Positions 16,109-24,406 of a DNA stretch of 64,000 nt are shown here, in pieces. A program made the translations under genes and the position numbers. The number at the start of each line of letters is the position of its first letter. Position 1 is the stretch's first letter. The stretch lies in assembly GCF_008710155.1 (NCBI RefSeq), contig NZ_VYPZ01000002.1, positions 248,001-312,000 on the forward strand, read 5' to 3'. This stretch comes from Sphingobium limneticum. GTDB taxonomy: Bacteria; Pseudomonadota; Alphaproteobacteria; Sphingomonadales; Sphingomonadaceae. The notes beneath the pieces are model-generated. The model made no database searches and was not told the DNA's origin. It saw only the letters and a list, made by a program, of their open reading frames with translations.

Positions 16109-16852
16109 ATGGATCGGCTCGTCAACACGGCACTTACGGCGATGCGCGGCGCGATGGCGCGGCAGGCGTCGGTCGCGAACAACCTCGCGAACGTCAACAC
16201 CGTCGGCTTTCGTGCCGAAATCGCCAATGCCGAGACACGCTGGATCAAGGGCGACACGTTCGACACCCGTGCCCAGGCGTCGGAACAGGTCGTCGCCGCC
16301 GACATGGCGCAAGGCGCGATGACCGAAACCGGCAACAACCTGGACGTGGCCATGAACGGCGATGCCTTGCTCGCCGTTCAGGCCGCGGACGGTAGTGAGG
16401 CCTATACGCGCCGCGGCGACCTGAAAGTCACGGACAGCGGCCTGCTGACCACCGGCGACGGCCTGGCCGTCATGGGAGAAGGCGGTCCGATCACCCTGCC
16501 CCAGATGGACAGCGTGTCGATCGCCAAGGATGGCAGCATCTGGGGCGTGCCGCAGGGCGGCGATCCCGCCAACCCGGCGCAGGTCGACAAGCTGAAACTG
16601 GTCAATGCCGCCGGATCCAGCATCGCCAAGGGCACCGACGGGCTGTTCCGCGAAGTGAATGGCGGCACCCTGCCCGGCGATCCGCTGGCGAGCGTGACAT
16701 CGGGCGCGCTGGAAGGGTCCAACGTGAATGCGACCCAGGCCCTTATTCAGATGATCGAGGCCAGCCGTGCCTGGGAAACCCAGGTGAAGATGATCGATAC
16801 CGCCAAACAGCTGGACGATGGCGGCGCTTCGCTGATGCGCCTCGACAGCTAA
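16109..16852 (+). CDS. flgF: Flagellar basal-body rod protein FlgF
   Basis: A 247-residue rod protein with the FlgF N-terminus MDRLVNTALTAMRGAMARQ, NNLANVNTVGFRAE, and the C-terminal ALEGSNVNATQALIQMIEASRAWETQ motif. It follows flgE by 34 bases. After it comes an 81-base gap with the flgG sigma-54 promoter. Confidence 0.95.
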   Translation: MDRLVNTALTAMRGAMARQASVANNLANVNTVGFRAEIANAETRWIKGDTFDTRAQASEQVVAADMAQGAMTETGNNLDVAMNGDALLAVQAADGSEAYTRRGDLKVTDSGLLTTGDGLAVMGEGGPITLPQMDSVSIAKDGSIWGVPQGGDPANPAQVDKLKLVNAAGSSIAKGTDGLFREVNGGTLPGDPLASVTSGALEGSNVNATQALIQMIEASRAWETQVKMIDTAKQLDDGGASLMRLDS

Positions 16853-16867
16853 AATAGTTGGTTAATA

Positions 16868-16884
16868 TTGGCACGCATCTTGCT
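16868..16884 (+). promoter_or_regulatory. Sigma-54 promoter of flgG-flgL
   Basis: TTGGCACGCATCTTGCT: GG at 16870-16871 and GC at 16882-16883, ten bases apart. It lies 50 bases before flgG and splits the flg run into two transcription units. Confidence 0.92.
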
Positions 16885-16933
16885 GTGATGAACGCATGAG
16901 CATCCTTTGGGATGCCGCCACGGAGATACAACG

Positions 16934-17722
16934 ATGACGAACGCAGCCCTTCATGTCGCCCGCACCGGCCTTGACGCGCAGAACACGAAGATGCGCGTGA
17001 TCGCCAACAACCTGGCGAACGTCAACACGACCGGTTTCAAGAAGGACCGCGCCGATTTCGAGACGCTGGCCTATCAGCAGATCATTCAGGCCGGTTCCAA
17101 TTCGGACAGCGAGAACAAATTCGCCAACGGGTTGAACCTCGGCTCCGGTGTGGCGCTTCAGGGCACCAGCAAGATCAACACCCAGGGCACGCTGAACCAG
17201 ACCAATAATGTGCTGGACATCGCAATCGAGGGTTCGGGCTATTTCCAGGTGCAGCAGCCTGACGGTTCCATCGCCTATACCCGCGCCGGCAATTTCAGCG
17301 TTACCGCCGAAGGCACCGTCGTCACCAGCGACGGCCTGCCCCTGATCCCGCAGATCACCGTGCCACAGGGCGCGACGTCGGTCGCGATCGGCAATGACGG
17401 TACCGTCACCGCCACGTTGCAGGGTGAAAGCGAACCGAGCAACCTTGGCCAGATCGAAATCGCCAGCTTCATGAACCCGTCGGGCCTGACGTCGATCGGC
17501 GGCAATTTGCTGACCGAAAGCGCCGCCAGCGGCGTGCCGCAGGTCGGCGTTGCGGGCCTTGAAGGCCGTGGCCTGATGCGGTCGGGCTATCTGGAAACGT
17601 CGAACGTCAACATCGTCGAGGAGCTGGTCGACATGATCGAGACGCAGCGCGCCTATGAGGTCAACAGCAAGATGATCAAGGCGACCGACGAGATGCTCCA
17701 GTACGTCAACCAGAATATCTAA
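16934..17722 (+). CDS. flgG: Flagellar distal rod protein FlgG
   Basis: A 262-residue distal-rod subunit, the usual length. It has the typical N-terminus MTNAALHVARTGLDAQNTKM, NNLANVNTTGFKKDRADFE, the FlgG-type LGSGV, DIAIEGSGYFQV and the C-terminal LETSNVNIVEELVDMIETQRAYEVNSK. It heads the flgGHIJKL unit behind its own sigma-54 promoter. Confidence 0.97.
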   Translation: MTNAALHVARTGLDAQNTKMRVIANNLANVNTTGFKKDRADFETLAYQQIIQAGSNSDSENKFANGLNLGSGVALQGTSKINTQGTLNQTNNVLDIAIEGSGYFQVQQPDGSIAYTRAGNFSVTAEGTVVTSDGLPLIPQITVPQGATSVAIGNDGTVTATLQGESEPSNLGQIEIASFMNPSGLTSIGGNLLTESAASGVPQVGVAGLEGRGLMRSGYLETSNVNIVEELVDMIETQRAYEVNSKMIKATDEMLQYVNQNI

Positions 17723-17728
17723 GGCTGA

Positions 17729-18409
17729 ATGATGCGCCTGTCCTACGCCGCCATCGCAGCCGTCTCGCTGATCGCTCTGACCGCTTCCCCGCTGGAAGCC
17801 GCCAAGAAGAAGCGCGAGGTCGAGCGCGACTATTACACGCCGACCATCGCCCAGCCGGTCGCACCGGCGGCGAACGGCTCCATATTCCAGGCGTCGGTGG
17901 GCTATACCCCACTGACCAGCGGCGCGCGCGCCACCACGGTGGGCGACATCATCACCATCGTACTGGTCGAACGGACGCAGGCGAGCAAGACGACCAGCGC
18001 GGACACCGCCCGCAACGGCAATGTCGGGCTGACGCCGCCGACCACCGGCATCCTGTCCAAGCTGATTTCGCCCAGCGACATCGGCGCCAGCGGCCAGAAC
18101 ACCTTCACCGGCAAGGGCAATGCCAGCCAGTCGAACGCGCTGACCGGCGAAATCACCGTGACGATCGCGGCGGTCTACCCCAACGGCACGATGCTGGTGA
18201 AGGGTGAGAAGGCGCTGACGCTCAATCGCGGCGACGAGTTCATCCAGATCAGCGGCCTCGTCCGCCAGGCCGATATCGCGCCGGACAATCGCATCGCATC
18301 GACCCGCGTCGCCGACGCAAAGATCATTTACAAGGGCAAGGGCGAGATCGCCAATGCCAGCCGTCAGGGCTGGTTCCAGCGCTTCTTCTCCGCGATCAGC
18401 CCCTTCTGA
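17729..18409 (+). CDS. flgH: Flagellar L-ring protein FlgH
   Basis: A 226-residue outer-membrane L-ring subunit. The family blocks GDIITIVLVERTQASKTTS, NTFTGKGNASQSNALTGEITVTI and VYPNGTMLVKGEK..LNRGDEFIQISGLVR are clear. The N-terminus is a hydrophobic signal (about residues 5-22), but no cysteine follows it, so the lipobox found in enteric FlgH is absent. The protein probably is cleaved by signal peptidase I instead. It is 6 bases after flgG and overlaps an ATG before flgI. Confidence 0.95.
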   Translation: MMRLSYAAIAAVSLIALTASPLEAAKKKREVERDYYTPTIAQPVAPAANGSIFQASVGYTPLTSGARATTVGDIITIVLVERTQASKTTSADTARNGNVGLTPPTTGILSKLISPSDIGASGQNTFTGKGNASQSNALTGEITVTIAAVYPNGTMLVKGEKALTLNRGDEFIQISGLVRQADIAPDNRIASTRVADAKIIYKGKGEIANASRQGWFQRFFSAISPF

Positions 18410-18426
18410 TGGAAACCGGAACAGCC

Positions 18427-19524
18427 ATGATCCGCCTGCTTCGCCTGATCCTGCCGATCTTCGCGCTCCTTGCCGTGCCGGCCCATGCCGAACGAATCAA
18501 GGATCTGGGCACGTTCCAGGGCGTCCGTCCCAACCAGCTGACCGGATATGGCATCGTGGTGGGTCTGGCCGGCACCGGCGACGACAGCATCCAGTATGCG
18601 ACCGAGGGCATGAAGGGCGTCGTCTCGCGCTTTGGCCTGACTTTGCCGCAGGGTGTGAACCCCGCGCTGAAGAATGCGGCGGCCGTGCTGGTGACTGCCG
18701 ACCTGCCCGCTTTCGCCAAGCCCGGCCAGCGGCTGGACGTGACCGTGTCCGCGCTGGGCAAGGCCAAGTCGCTGCGCGGCGGCACACTGATCATGACGCC
18801 CCTGCGTGGTGCGGATAACGAAATTTACGGCATGGCGCAGGGCAATCTGGCCGTCGGCGGCCTGGGCGTGACCGGCGCGGATGGCAGCCAGGTGTCGGTC
18901 AACGTACCGTCGGCCGGCCGCATTCCCGGCGGTGCGACGGTGGAACGAGCGGTCGCGACCGGGTTCGACACCGCGCCTTCCCTGACGTTCAACCTGGCCG
19001 AAGCCGACCTGACCACGGCGCTGCGCGTGGCGGACGGCATCAACCATGCCTTTGGCGATCGCCGCGCCCGCGCGACCGATGCCGTGTCGGTGTCGATCGA
19101 CGCCACGCCGGGCGCCGAAGACCGCATCCTGATGATGGGCATGATCGAGAATATCGAGATTTCGCCTGCCGATGCGCCGGCCAAGGTGATCGTCAACGCC
19201 CGCACCGGCACGGTCGTCATCAACGGCGCGGTGAAGATCCATCCGGCCGCCGTGGCGCATGGCAAATTGACCGTCAGCGTCAATGAAAGCCCCCGCATTT
19301 CGCAGCCCGCGCCCTTCAGCCAGGGCCAGACCGCGGTCGAGCAATCGAGCAGCATCAGCATCGACCAGGAAAAGAAACCGATGATTAATTTTAAAGGTGG
19401 AGCGTCGCTGGCCGATATAGTGAAGGCGGTCAATGCGATCGGGGCTTCCCCGGCGGATATGGTCGCGATCCTCGAAGCCTTGAAACAGGCGGGCGCGATG
19501 AAAGCGGAACTGGTGGTGCTGTGA
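18427..19524 (+). CDS. flgI: Flagellar P-ring protein FlgI
   Basis: About 365 residues, forming the periplasmic P ring. A signal peptide (MIRLLRLILPIFALLAVPAHA) is followed by ERIKDLGTFQGVRPNQLTGYG and later GTVVINGAVKIHPAAVAHG and the C-terminal DIVKAVNAIGASPADMVAILEALKQAGA. An ATG at 18409 overlapping the flgH stop would add six residues. The 18427 start gives a better signal peptide. The C-terminus overlaps the flgJ start. Confidence 0.96.
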   Translation: MIRLLRLILPIFALLAVPAHAERIKDLGTFQGVRPNQLTGYGIVVGLAGTGDDSIQYATEGMKGVVSRFGLTLPQGVNPALKNAAAVLVTADLPAFAKPGQRLDVTVSALGKAKSLRGGTLIMTPLRGADNEIYGMAQGNLAVGGLGVTGADGSQVSVNVPSAGRIPGGATVERAVATGFDTAPSLTFNLAEADLTTALRVADGINHAFGDRRARATDAVSVSIDATPGAEDRILMMGMIENIEISPADAPAKVIVNARTGTVVINGAVKIHPAAVAHGKLTVSVNESPRISQPAPFSQGQTAVEQSSSISIDQEKKPMINFKGGASLADIVKAVNAIGASPADMVAILEALKQAGAMKAELVVL

Positions 19525-19853
19525 TGCAGGTAACGACGACGAACAGTACCGCCGCGACCGGCGCAACACCTTCGCAAAAGGCGCAGCTGCAAAAGGCTGC
19601 CCAGCAGTTCGAGGCGGTTTTCCTGCGCCAGATGATCGGCGCGATGCGATCGGCCAGCCTGGCCGAGGGCATCAGCGATTCCAGCGCGACCCAGCAGTTT
19701 CAGGACATGGCCGATGCCCGCACCGCAGACGCGATGGCGGGCAAAGGCGCGATGGGCATCGCCGAATTGCTGATGAAGCAATTTGGCGCCCGCGTAAGCG
19801 ATACCCCGGTCGCGCCTGATGCAACGGCCGCCGGCAAGGCGACCGGCGCATGA
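19524..19853 (+). CDS. flgJ: Rod-binding protein FlgJ, N-terminal domain only
   Basis: A 109-residue protein matching only the rod-binding half of FlgJ: AAQQFEAVFLRQMIGAMR and the DMADARTADAMAGKGAMGIAELL block. The C-terminal glucosaminidase domain of enteric FlgJ is absent, as in many alphaproteobacteria. The ATG overlaps the flgI stop (TGATG), and the C-terminus overlaps flgK by four bases. Confidence 0.9.
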   Translation: MQVTTTNSTAATGATPSQKAQLQKAAQQFEAVFLRQMIGAMRSASLAEGISDSSATQQFQDMADARTADAMAGKGAMGIAELLMKQFGARVSDTPVAPDATAAGKATGA

Positions 19854-21184
19854 GCGATCTGTTCATCATCGGCGCATCGGGCACCCGTGCCTATCGGTCG
19901 GCGATGGCCGCGATCGCGGAAAATATCTCCAACGCCAGTACCGAAGGCTATGCCCGTCGGTCGGTGACGACCATCGAATCCGGCGCATCGACCGCGACCA
20001 TGTCGCTCTATATTTCACGCGCCAATTTCGGCGGCACGCAGGTGGCCGGCGTCAATCGCGCATCCGATCCCTATCTGGACGCATCGGTCCGCAATACCGG
20101 CATGGCGCTGGGCAGCGCGACATCGCGGCTGCGCTGGCTGTCCGATGCCGAAAATGCCATGAACGACAGCAGCACCGGCGTCGGCCAGCTGATGATCGGC
20201 ATGTTCCAGAATATGGAAAAGCTGGCGGCCAGCCCGACCGACACGTCGCTGCGCGTCACCACGCTGGACAGCATCAGCCGGGTTGCGCAGGCGTTCAACC
20301 AGACCGCCACCGACCTCAAGACCGTGTCCGAAGGGATCGCCACCGAAGCCAAGGCATCGGTCGCGACCATCAACCAGTCGCTCGACGCGCTGGCCGACAT
20401 CAACAATAGCCTGCTGCGTGCGCAGCCGGGCACGTCCGCTTATGCACAGCTGCTCGACAGCCGCGATTCCGCGTTGCAGACGCTGTCGCAGAATATGAAC
20501 ATCACCGTCAGCTTTGGCGCCAATGACAGCGCCATCGTCAGCTTCGGCGACCAGACGCTGGTGAGCGGCAACGCGGCGACCAATGTGGCGCTGACCGCCA
20601 ACAGCAATGGCACGCTCTCTTTCGGGCTGGCCGATGGTACGGCGCTGGGCGCGCCGGCGAACGGGACGCTGGGCGGATTATTTTCCGCCGCGAACACCGT
20701 GACGCAGCGGCGCACCAGCCTGGACACGCTGGCCGCACAATTCACCACCGACGTCAATGCCTGGCATGCGCAGGGCGTGACCGATGGCGGCACCGCCGGC
20801 ACGGCATTGTTGTCCGGCACGACGGCGGCCAGCCTGGCCGCGCTGGTGACCGATCCGGCACAATTGGCAACCCGATCTTCGGACGGCACGCTCAACGGCA
20901 ATCTGTTGACGGTCAGTTCCGTCCTGCGCGGCAATGGCAGCGTCGAACAGAATTGGACGTCGATCATCGCGCAGCAGGCGACATTGCTGTCGTCCACCAA
21001 GGCCGAGTTCGACACCGCCACCAGCCGCAACGACCAGGCGGTCGCCGCGCGCGAAGCGGTTAGCGGCGTCGACCTGGACCTGGAAGCTGCCGACCTGTTG
21101 CGCATCCAGCAAGCCTATTCGGCGTCCGCGAAGATTTTGCAGGTCGCCAAGGAAACGCTCGATTCCATCATGAACATCATCTGA
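19850..21184 (+). CDS. flgK: Flagellar hook-associated protein 1 FlgK
   Basis: A 444-residue hook-filament junction protein. The N-terminus has SAMAAIAENISNASTEGYARR, followed by a long helical region with LSDAENAMND and AAQFTTDVNAWHAQG, and the C-terminal rod-type motif SGVDLDLEAADLLRIQQAYSASAKILQ. It is shorter than enteric FlgK (about 550), as for the other outer-domain proteins here. It is followed 17 bases later by flgL. Confidence 0.94.
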   Translation: MSDLFIIGASGTRAYRSAMAAIAENISNASTEGYARRSVTTIESGASTATMSLYISRANFGGTQVAGVNRASDPYLDASVRNTGMALGSATSRLRWLSDAENAMNDSSTGVGQLMIGMFQNMEKLAASPTDTSLRVTTLDSISRVAQAFNQTATDLKTVSEGIATEAKASVATINQSLDALADINNSLLRAQPGTSAYAQLLDSRDSALQTLSQNMNITVSFGANDSAIVSFGDQTLVSGNAATNVALTANSNGTLSFGLADGTALGAPANGTLGGLFSAANTVTQRRTSLDTLAAQFTTDVNAWHAQGVTDGGTAGTALLSGTTAASLAALVTDPAQLATRSSDGTLNGNLLTVSSVLRGNGSVEQNWTSIIAQQATLLSSTKAEFDTATSRNDQAVAAREAVSGVDLDLEAADLLRIQQAYSASAKILQVAKETLDSIMNII

Positions 21185-21201
21185 CGCGGAAGGACTGAGT
21201 C

Positions 21202-22044
21202 ATGGTAGGCATCACCAACAAAATCATGCTGGCCGAGGTCCGCCGGCAACAGAAACTGTCCCAGGAACTGGTCGACGGGCAAACTGCGATCTCCACCGGA
21301 ATCACGCTGAACAAGCCGTCGGACGACGCGCTGGCCTGGGTACAGGTATCGGACGTCGGCCGCGCACAGGCGCAGCAAGCCGCCTGGAAAACCAATGTCA
21401 GCTATGGCACGGCCCGTTCCGGCAGCGCCGAAGCCAATCTGTCGGAAATCGACAATCTGCTGACGCGGGCGCAGGAATTGGTGACGTCGGCCCGGAACGG
21501 ATCGCTGAGCGAAACTAACCGCACCGCGATCGTGGAGCAGATGTCGACCATCCGCACCACCATCAGTGAACTGCTGAACCAGAAGGATTATCAGGGCATA
21601 TCCGTCTTCGACGATGGGCAGAGCGTGCTGGTGCCCGTCAGCCGTGGCCTCAATCTGGAGGTGGTGGGGACGAGGCAGGACGTATCGACGGTCAATGTCG
21701 GTGGCACGTCCATGTCGATCGACGACATATTGGCGCAGGGTATCGCCGCCGTGCAGAGCGGCGACGATACGGCCATGGCGTCTTCGGTCACGGCCGTTCA
21801 GTCCGCGCAAGGCCATATCACGGTCGAGCAAGCCAAACAGGGTGTGCGCAGCGACCGATTGGAAGTGGTGGGCACGCGCCTGACCGACGTGGATCTGAGC
21901 CTCACCGAGAAGCGTACCAACCTGGAATCGACCAAATTGGAGGATGTCATCGCCAGGGTGAAGGCAGGCCTGTTGCAGCTCGATGCGGCGCAAACGACCT
22001 TTGCGCGGATCAACCAGCAGACGCTGTTCGACCTGATCAAGTGA
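21202..22044 (+). CDS. flgL: Flagellar hook-associated protein 3 FlgL
   Basis: A 280-residue flagellin-like junction protein. The N-terminus shows the flagellin-type RQQKLSQELVDGQTAIST and KPSDDALAW, a helix with LLTRAQELVTSARNGSLSETNR, and the C-terminal flagellin-like region LTEKRTNLESTKLEDVIARVKAGLLQLDAAQTTFARI. It is the last gene of the flgG unit. A GGAAGG ribosome site lies upstream. Confidence 0.92.
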   Translation: MVGITNKIMLAEVRRQQKLSQELVDGQTAISTGITLNKPSDDALAWVQVSDVGRAQAQQAAWKTNVSYGTARSGSAEANLSEIDNLLTRAQELVTSARNGSLSETNRTAIVEQMSTIRTTISELLNQKDYQGISVFDDGQSVLVPVSRGLNLEVVGTRQDVSTVNVGGTSMSIDDILAQGIAAVQSGDDTAMASSVTAVQSAQGHITVEQAKQGVRSDRLEVVGTRLTDVDLSLTEKRTNLESTKLEDVIARVKAGLLQLDAAQTTFARINQQTLFDLIK

Positions 22045-22070
22045 TCCGCCGCAAAAAGGCGCGATGGTCC

Positions 22071-22097
22071 TAAACCGGATGATAACCAGTCCGTATT
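22071..22097 (+). promoter_or_regulatory. Possible sigma-28 promoter of motA-motB
   Basis: TAAA (22071-22074), 15 bases, then TCCGTATT. The -35 and spacing fit FliA promoters, but the -10 matches only partly (CCGT). It is weaker than the fliC element. Confidence 0.35.
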
Positions 22098-22171
22098 AAC
22101 CTTAAGAACGGCGTCACCACCAAAGGCGCCATCGGACGACCGCCTGTGGGGCGTTTCAATCGGGGATAATC

Positions 22172-23035
22172 ATGTTCGCAGCCATCGGCCTTGTCATTCT
22201 GCTCGTCATGGTGTTCGGCGGATTCGCCTTCACCGGTGGCGACCTTGGCCCGGTGCTTCATGCCCTGCCCCACGAAATGCTGATCATCGGCGGCGCGGCC
22301 GTCGGCGCGCTCGTCATCGGCAATAGCGGCGCGGATTTGAAAGCGCTGGGCGGCGGTCTGGCCAAGGTGTTCAAGGGCGCCAAATACAAGAAGCAGGATT
22401 TTCTCGACTGCATCTTCCTGGTCAGCAAGCTGATGAAGACGCTGCGCGTCGAAGGGCCTGTCGCGCTGGAACCGCATATCGAAGATCCGTCCAGTTCCAC
22501 CATCTTCACCGAATATCCCAAGTTGATGAAGGACAAGGCGCTGGTCCACCTGATCAGCGACACGCTGCGTCTGGTCGTCATCTCGTCCGGCACGCTCGAC
22601 CCCCATGCGGTCGAGGACGTGATGGACAACGCGCTCAAGACCCATCATCATGAAGCGATCAAGCCTGCCGACAATCTGCAAGGTCTGGCCGACGCCCTGC
22701 CGGCGCTCGGCATCGTCGCGGCGGTTCTGGGCGTCGTGAAGACCATGGGTTCGATCGACCAGCCGCCCGCCATCCTGGGTGCGATGATCGGTTCGGCGCT
22801 GGTCGGCACGTTCCTGGGTATTTTGCTCGCCTATGGCATGGTCAATCCGTTCGCCAACCGCTGCCGCAGCGTGATCGAAGCGGACGGCGCCATTTACCAT
22901 GTCGTCAAGCAGATCATCATCGCATCGCTCCATGGTCATCCCCAGCCGCTGGTGATCGAAGCCGCCCGTTCGGGCCTGACCCATGCCAACCAGCCCGGCT
23001 TTGCCGAGGTGTTCGACGGTATGCGGGGCAAATAA
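22172..23035 (+). CDS. motA: Flagellar motor stator protein MotA
   Basis: A 287-residue stator subunit of the classical MotA type. It has four hydrophobic segments (two at the N-terminus, two at about residues 170-230), a large cytoplasmic loop with EPHIEDP and the conserved channel region DALPALGIVAAVLGVVKTMGSIDQPPAILG. It is followed 3 bases later by motB. It drives rotation by conducting ions with MotB. Confidence 0.96.
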   Translation: MFAAIGLVILLVMVFGGFAFTGGDLGPVLHALPHEMLIIGGAAVGALVIGNSGADLKALGGGLAKVFKGAKYKKQDFLDCIFLVSKLMKTLRVEGPVALEPHIEDPSSSTIFTEYPKLMKDKALVHLISDTLRLVVISSGTLDPHAVEDVMDNALKTHHHEAIKPADNLQGLADALPALGIVAAVLGVVKTMGSIDQPPAILGAMIGSALVGTFLGILLAYGMVNPFANRCRSVIEADGAIYHVVKQIIIASLHGHPQPLVIEAARSGLTHANQPGFAEVFDGMRGK

Positions 23036-23038
23036 GCC

Positions 23039-24091
23039 ATGGCGGAAAAGAAGCGCGGGGCGAACGAGCCGGAACCCCGGCCAATCATCGTCAAGAAAAT
23101 CATCGTCGAAGGACATGGCGGCCATCATGGCGGCGCCTGGAAAGTGGCCTATGCCGACTTCGTGACGGCGATGATGGCCTTCTTCCTGCTGATGTGGCTG
23201 CTGGGTGCGACCACCGAAAAGCAGCGCAAGGGGCTGGCCGACTATTTCACGCCGACTTTGGTACAGATGAAGGAAAATTCGGCCGGATCGAACGGCCTGT
23301 TCGGCGGCGACAGCATGATGGCGAAGGAAAATTACCCGACCACCGGTGGTCAGGGCAATCTGGCCATCACCATCCCGCGCGACGCCAGCGGCACCAAGGA
23401 TCAGGGCGGCAAGGCGACGCGCGCGCAGGACCGGCAGAAATTCGAATCGATCAAGAAGAGCCTGGAAGAGCGCATGATGCGCAACGGGCTGGGCAAGCTG
23501 CGCAAGAATGTGCGTTTCACTGAAACGCGCGAAGGGTTGCGCATCGACCTGATCGACGAGGCCGATTTTGCGATGTTCGCCATGGGGACCGACCGGCTGG
23601 TGCCGCAGGCCCGTACGCTGATCGGCGAAGTGGCGAGCGTATTGAAGACCATGCCCAACCCGGTGATCGTGCGCGGCCATACCGATGGCCTGCCCTATGC
23701 GTCGGGCCGGACCATGAACAATTGGATGCTGTCGTCCAGCCGCGCGGAATCCACGCGTCAGGTGCTCAACCAGTCGGGCATCGGCAACGACCGCTTCGCC
23801 CGGATCGAAGGCGTGGCCGACCGCGAGCCGTTCATCAAGAATGATGCCTATGACCCGCGCAATCGGCGCATGTCGATCATCCTGGGGTGGACCCGTGGCG
23901 GCGGCAAGGACGACGATGCCGACACGCAGGATCCCGAAACCCAGGCGGCGATCAAGGAACGCGACAATCCGATGCGCGTGGCGAAGGAACAGGCGCAGAA
24001 GCTGGACATGGGCGGCACCGGCCTGCCCAGTGGTGCGGCGCTGATCAACCCCGCTGCGCCGGGGACGTCGACCAAGCCGGGCAAGCATTGA
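23039..24091 (+). CDS. motB: Flagellar motor protein MotB
   Basis: A 350-residue protein. The N-terminus is PIIVKKIIVEGHGGHHGGAW, then a single membrane helix (AYADFVTAMMAFFLLMWLLG) with the ion-binding Asp40, a plug region, and an OmpA-type peptidoglycan-binding domain with VRGHTDG and SSRAESTRQVL. The C-terminal tail (about 70 residues) is Lys/Asp/Gly-rich. It is the main stator partner of motA and ends the flagellar cluster. Confidence 0.96.
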   Translation: MAEKKRGANEPEPRPIIVKKIIVEGHGGHHGGAWKVAYADFVTAMMAFFLLMWLLGATTEKQRKGLADYFTPTLVQMKENSAGSNGLFGGDSMMAKENYPTTGGQGNLAITIPRDASGTKDQGGKATRAQDRQKFESIKKSLEERMMRNGLGKLRKNVRFTETREGLRIDLIDEADFAMFAMGTDRLVPQARTLIGEVASVLKTMPNPVIVRGHTDGLPYASGRTMNNWMLSSSRAESTRQVLNQSGIGNDRFARIEGVADREPFIKNDAYDPRNRRMSIILGWTRGGGKDDDADTQDPETQAAIKERDNPMRVAKEQAQKLDMGGTGLPSGAALINPAAPGTSTKPGKH

Positions 24092-24406
24092 TCCTACCAA
24101 GGCGGCGATGGCGACATCGCCGCCTTAACTTCGCACTTTTCCCGCTGAGTCCGTAATTTCCGGTCGTGAGACGGACATTATGTTACGATGGGCGTGGTCA
24201 AGCATAACTGAGGGTGGGTGGATAGGACACGGTTAGTGGAGAGCGAGCGGTCAGGTTTCGCGCCGGGGGCGCTTATATTTGTTCACGCGGAGACACGGAG
24301 ACGCAGAGGAAACATGCACAGTCTCCGCGTCTCTGCGTCTCCGCGTGAACATTTTGGCCTACGGCGGCTCGTGAGCGAGAGTCCATTTCCGTTCGAAACC
24401 CGGCCT
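24092..24406. other. Intergenic region with terminator hairpin and ~28-bp inverted repeat
   Basis: There is no gene. AAGGCGGCGATG (24099-24110) pairs with CATCGCCGCCTT (24115-24126), a 12-bp stem that probably ends motA-motB, although the tail is only weakly T-rich. A second inverted repeat (24281-24308 with 24323-24350) is built from GTTCACGCGGAGAC and the related GACGCAGAG/GTCTCCGC units. It is a repeat-type element with a few mismatches. Confidence 0.7.

Noticed and set aside
22070..24100. A 676-codon minus-strand frame opposite motA and motB
   Set aside because: Same reason: shadow of real genes, with no recognisable domain or ribosome site.
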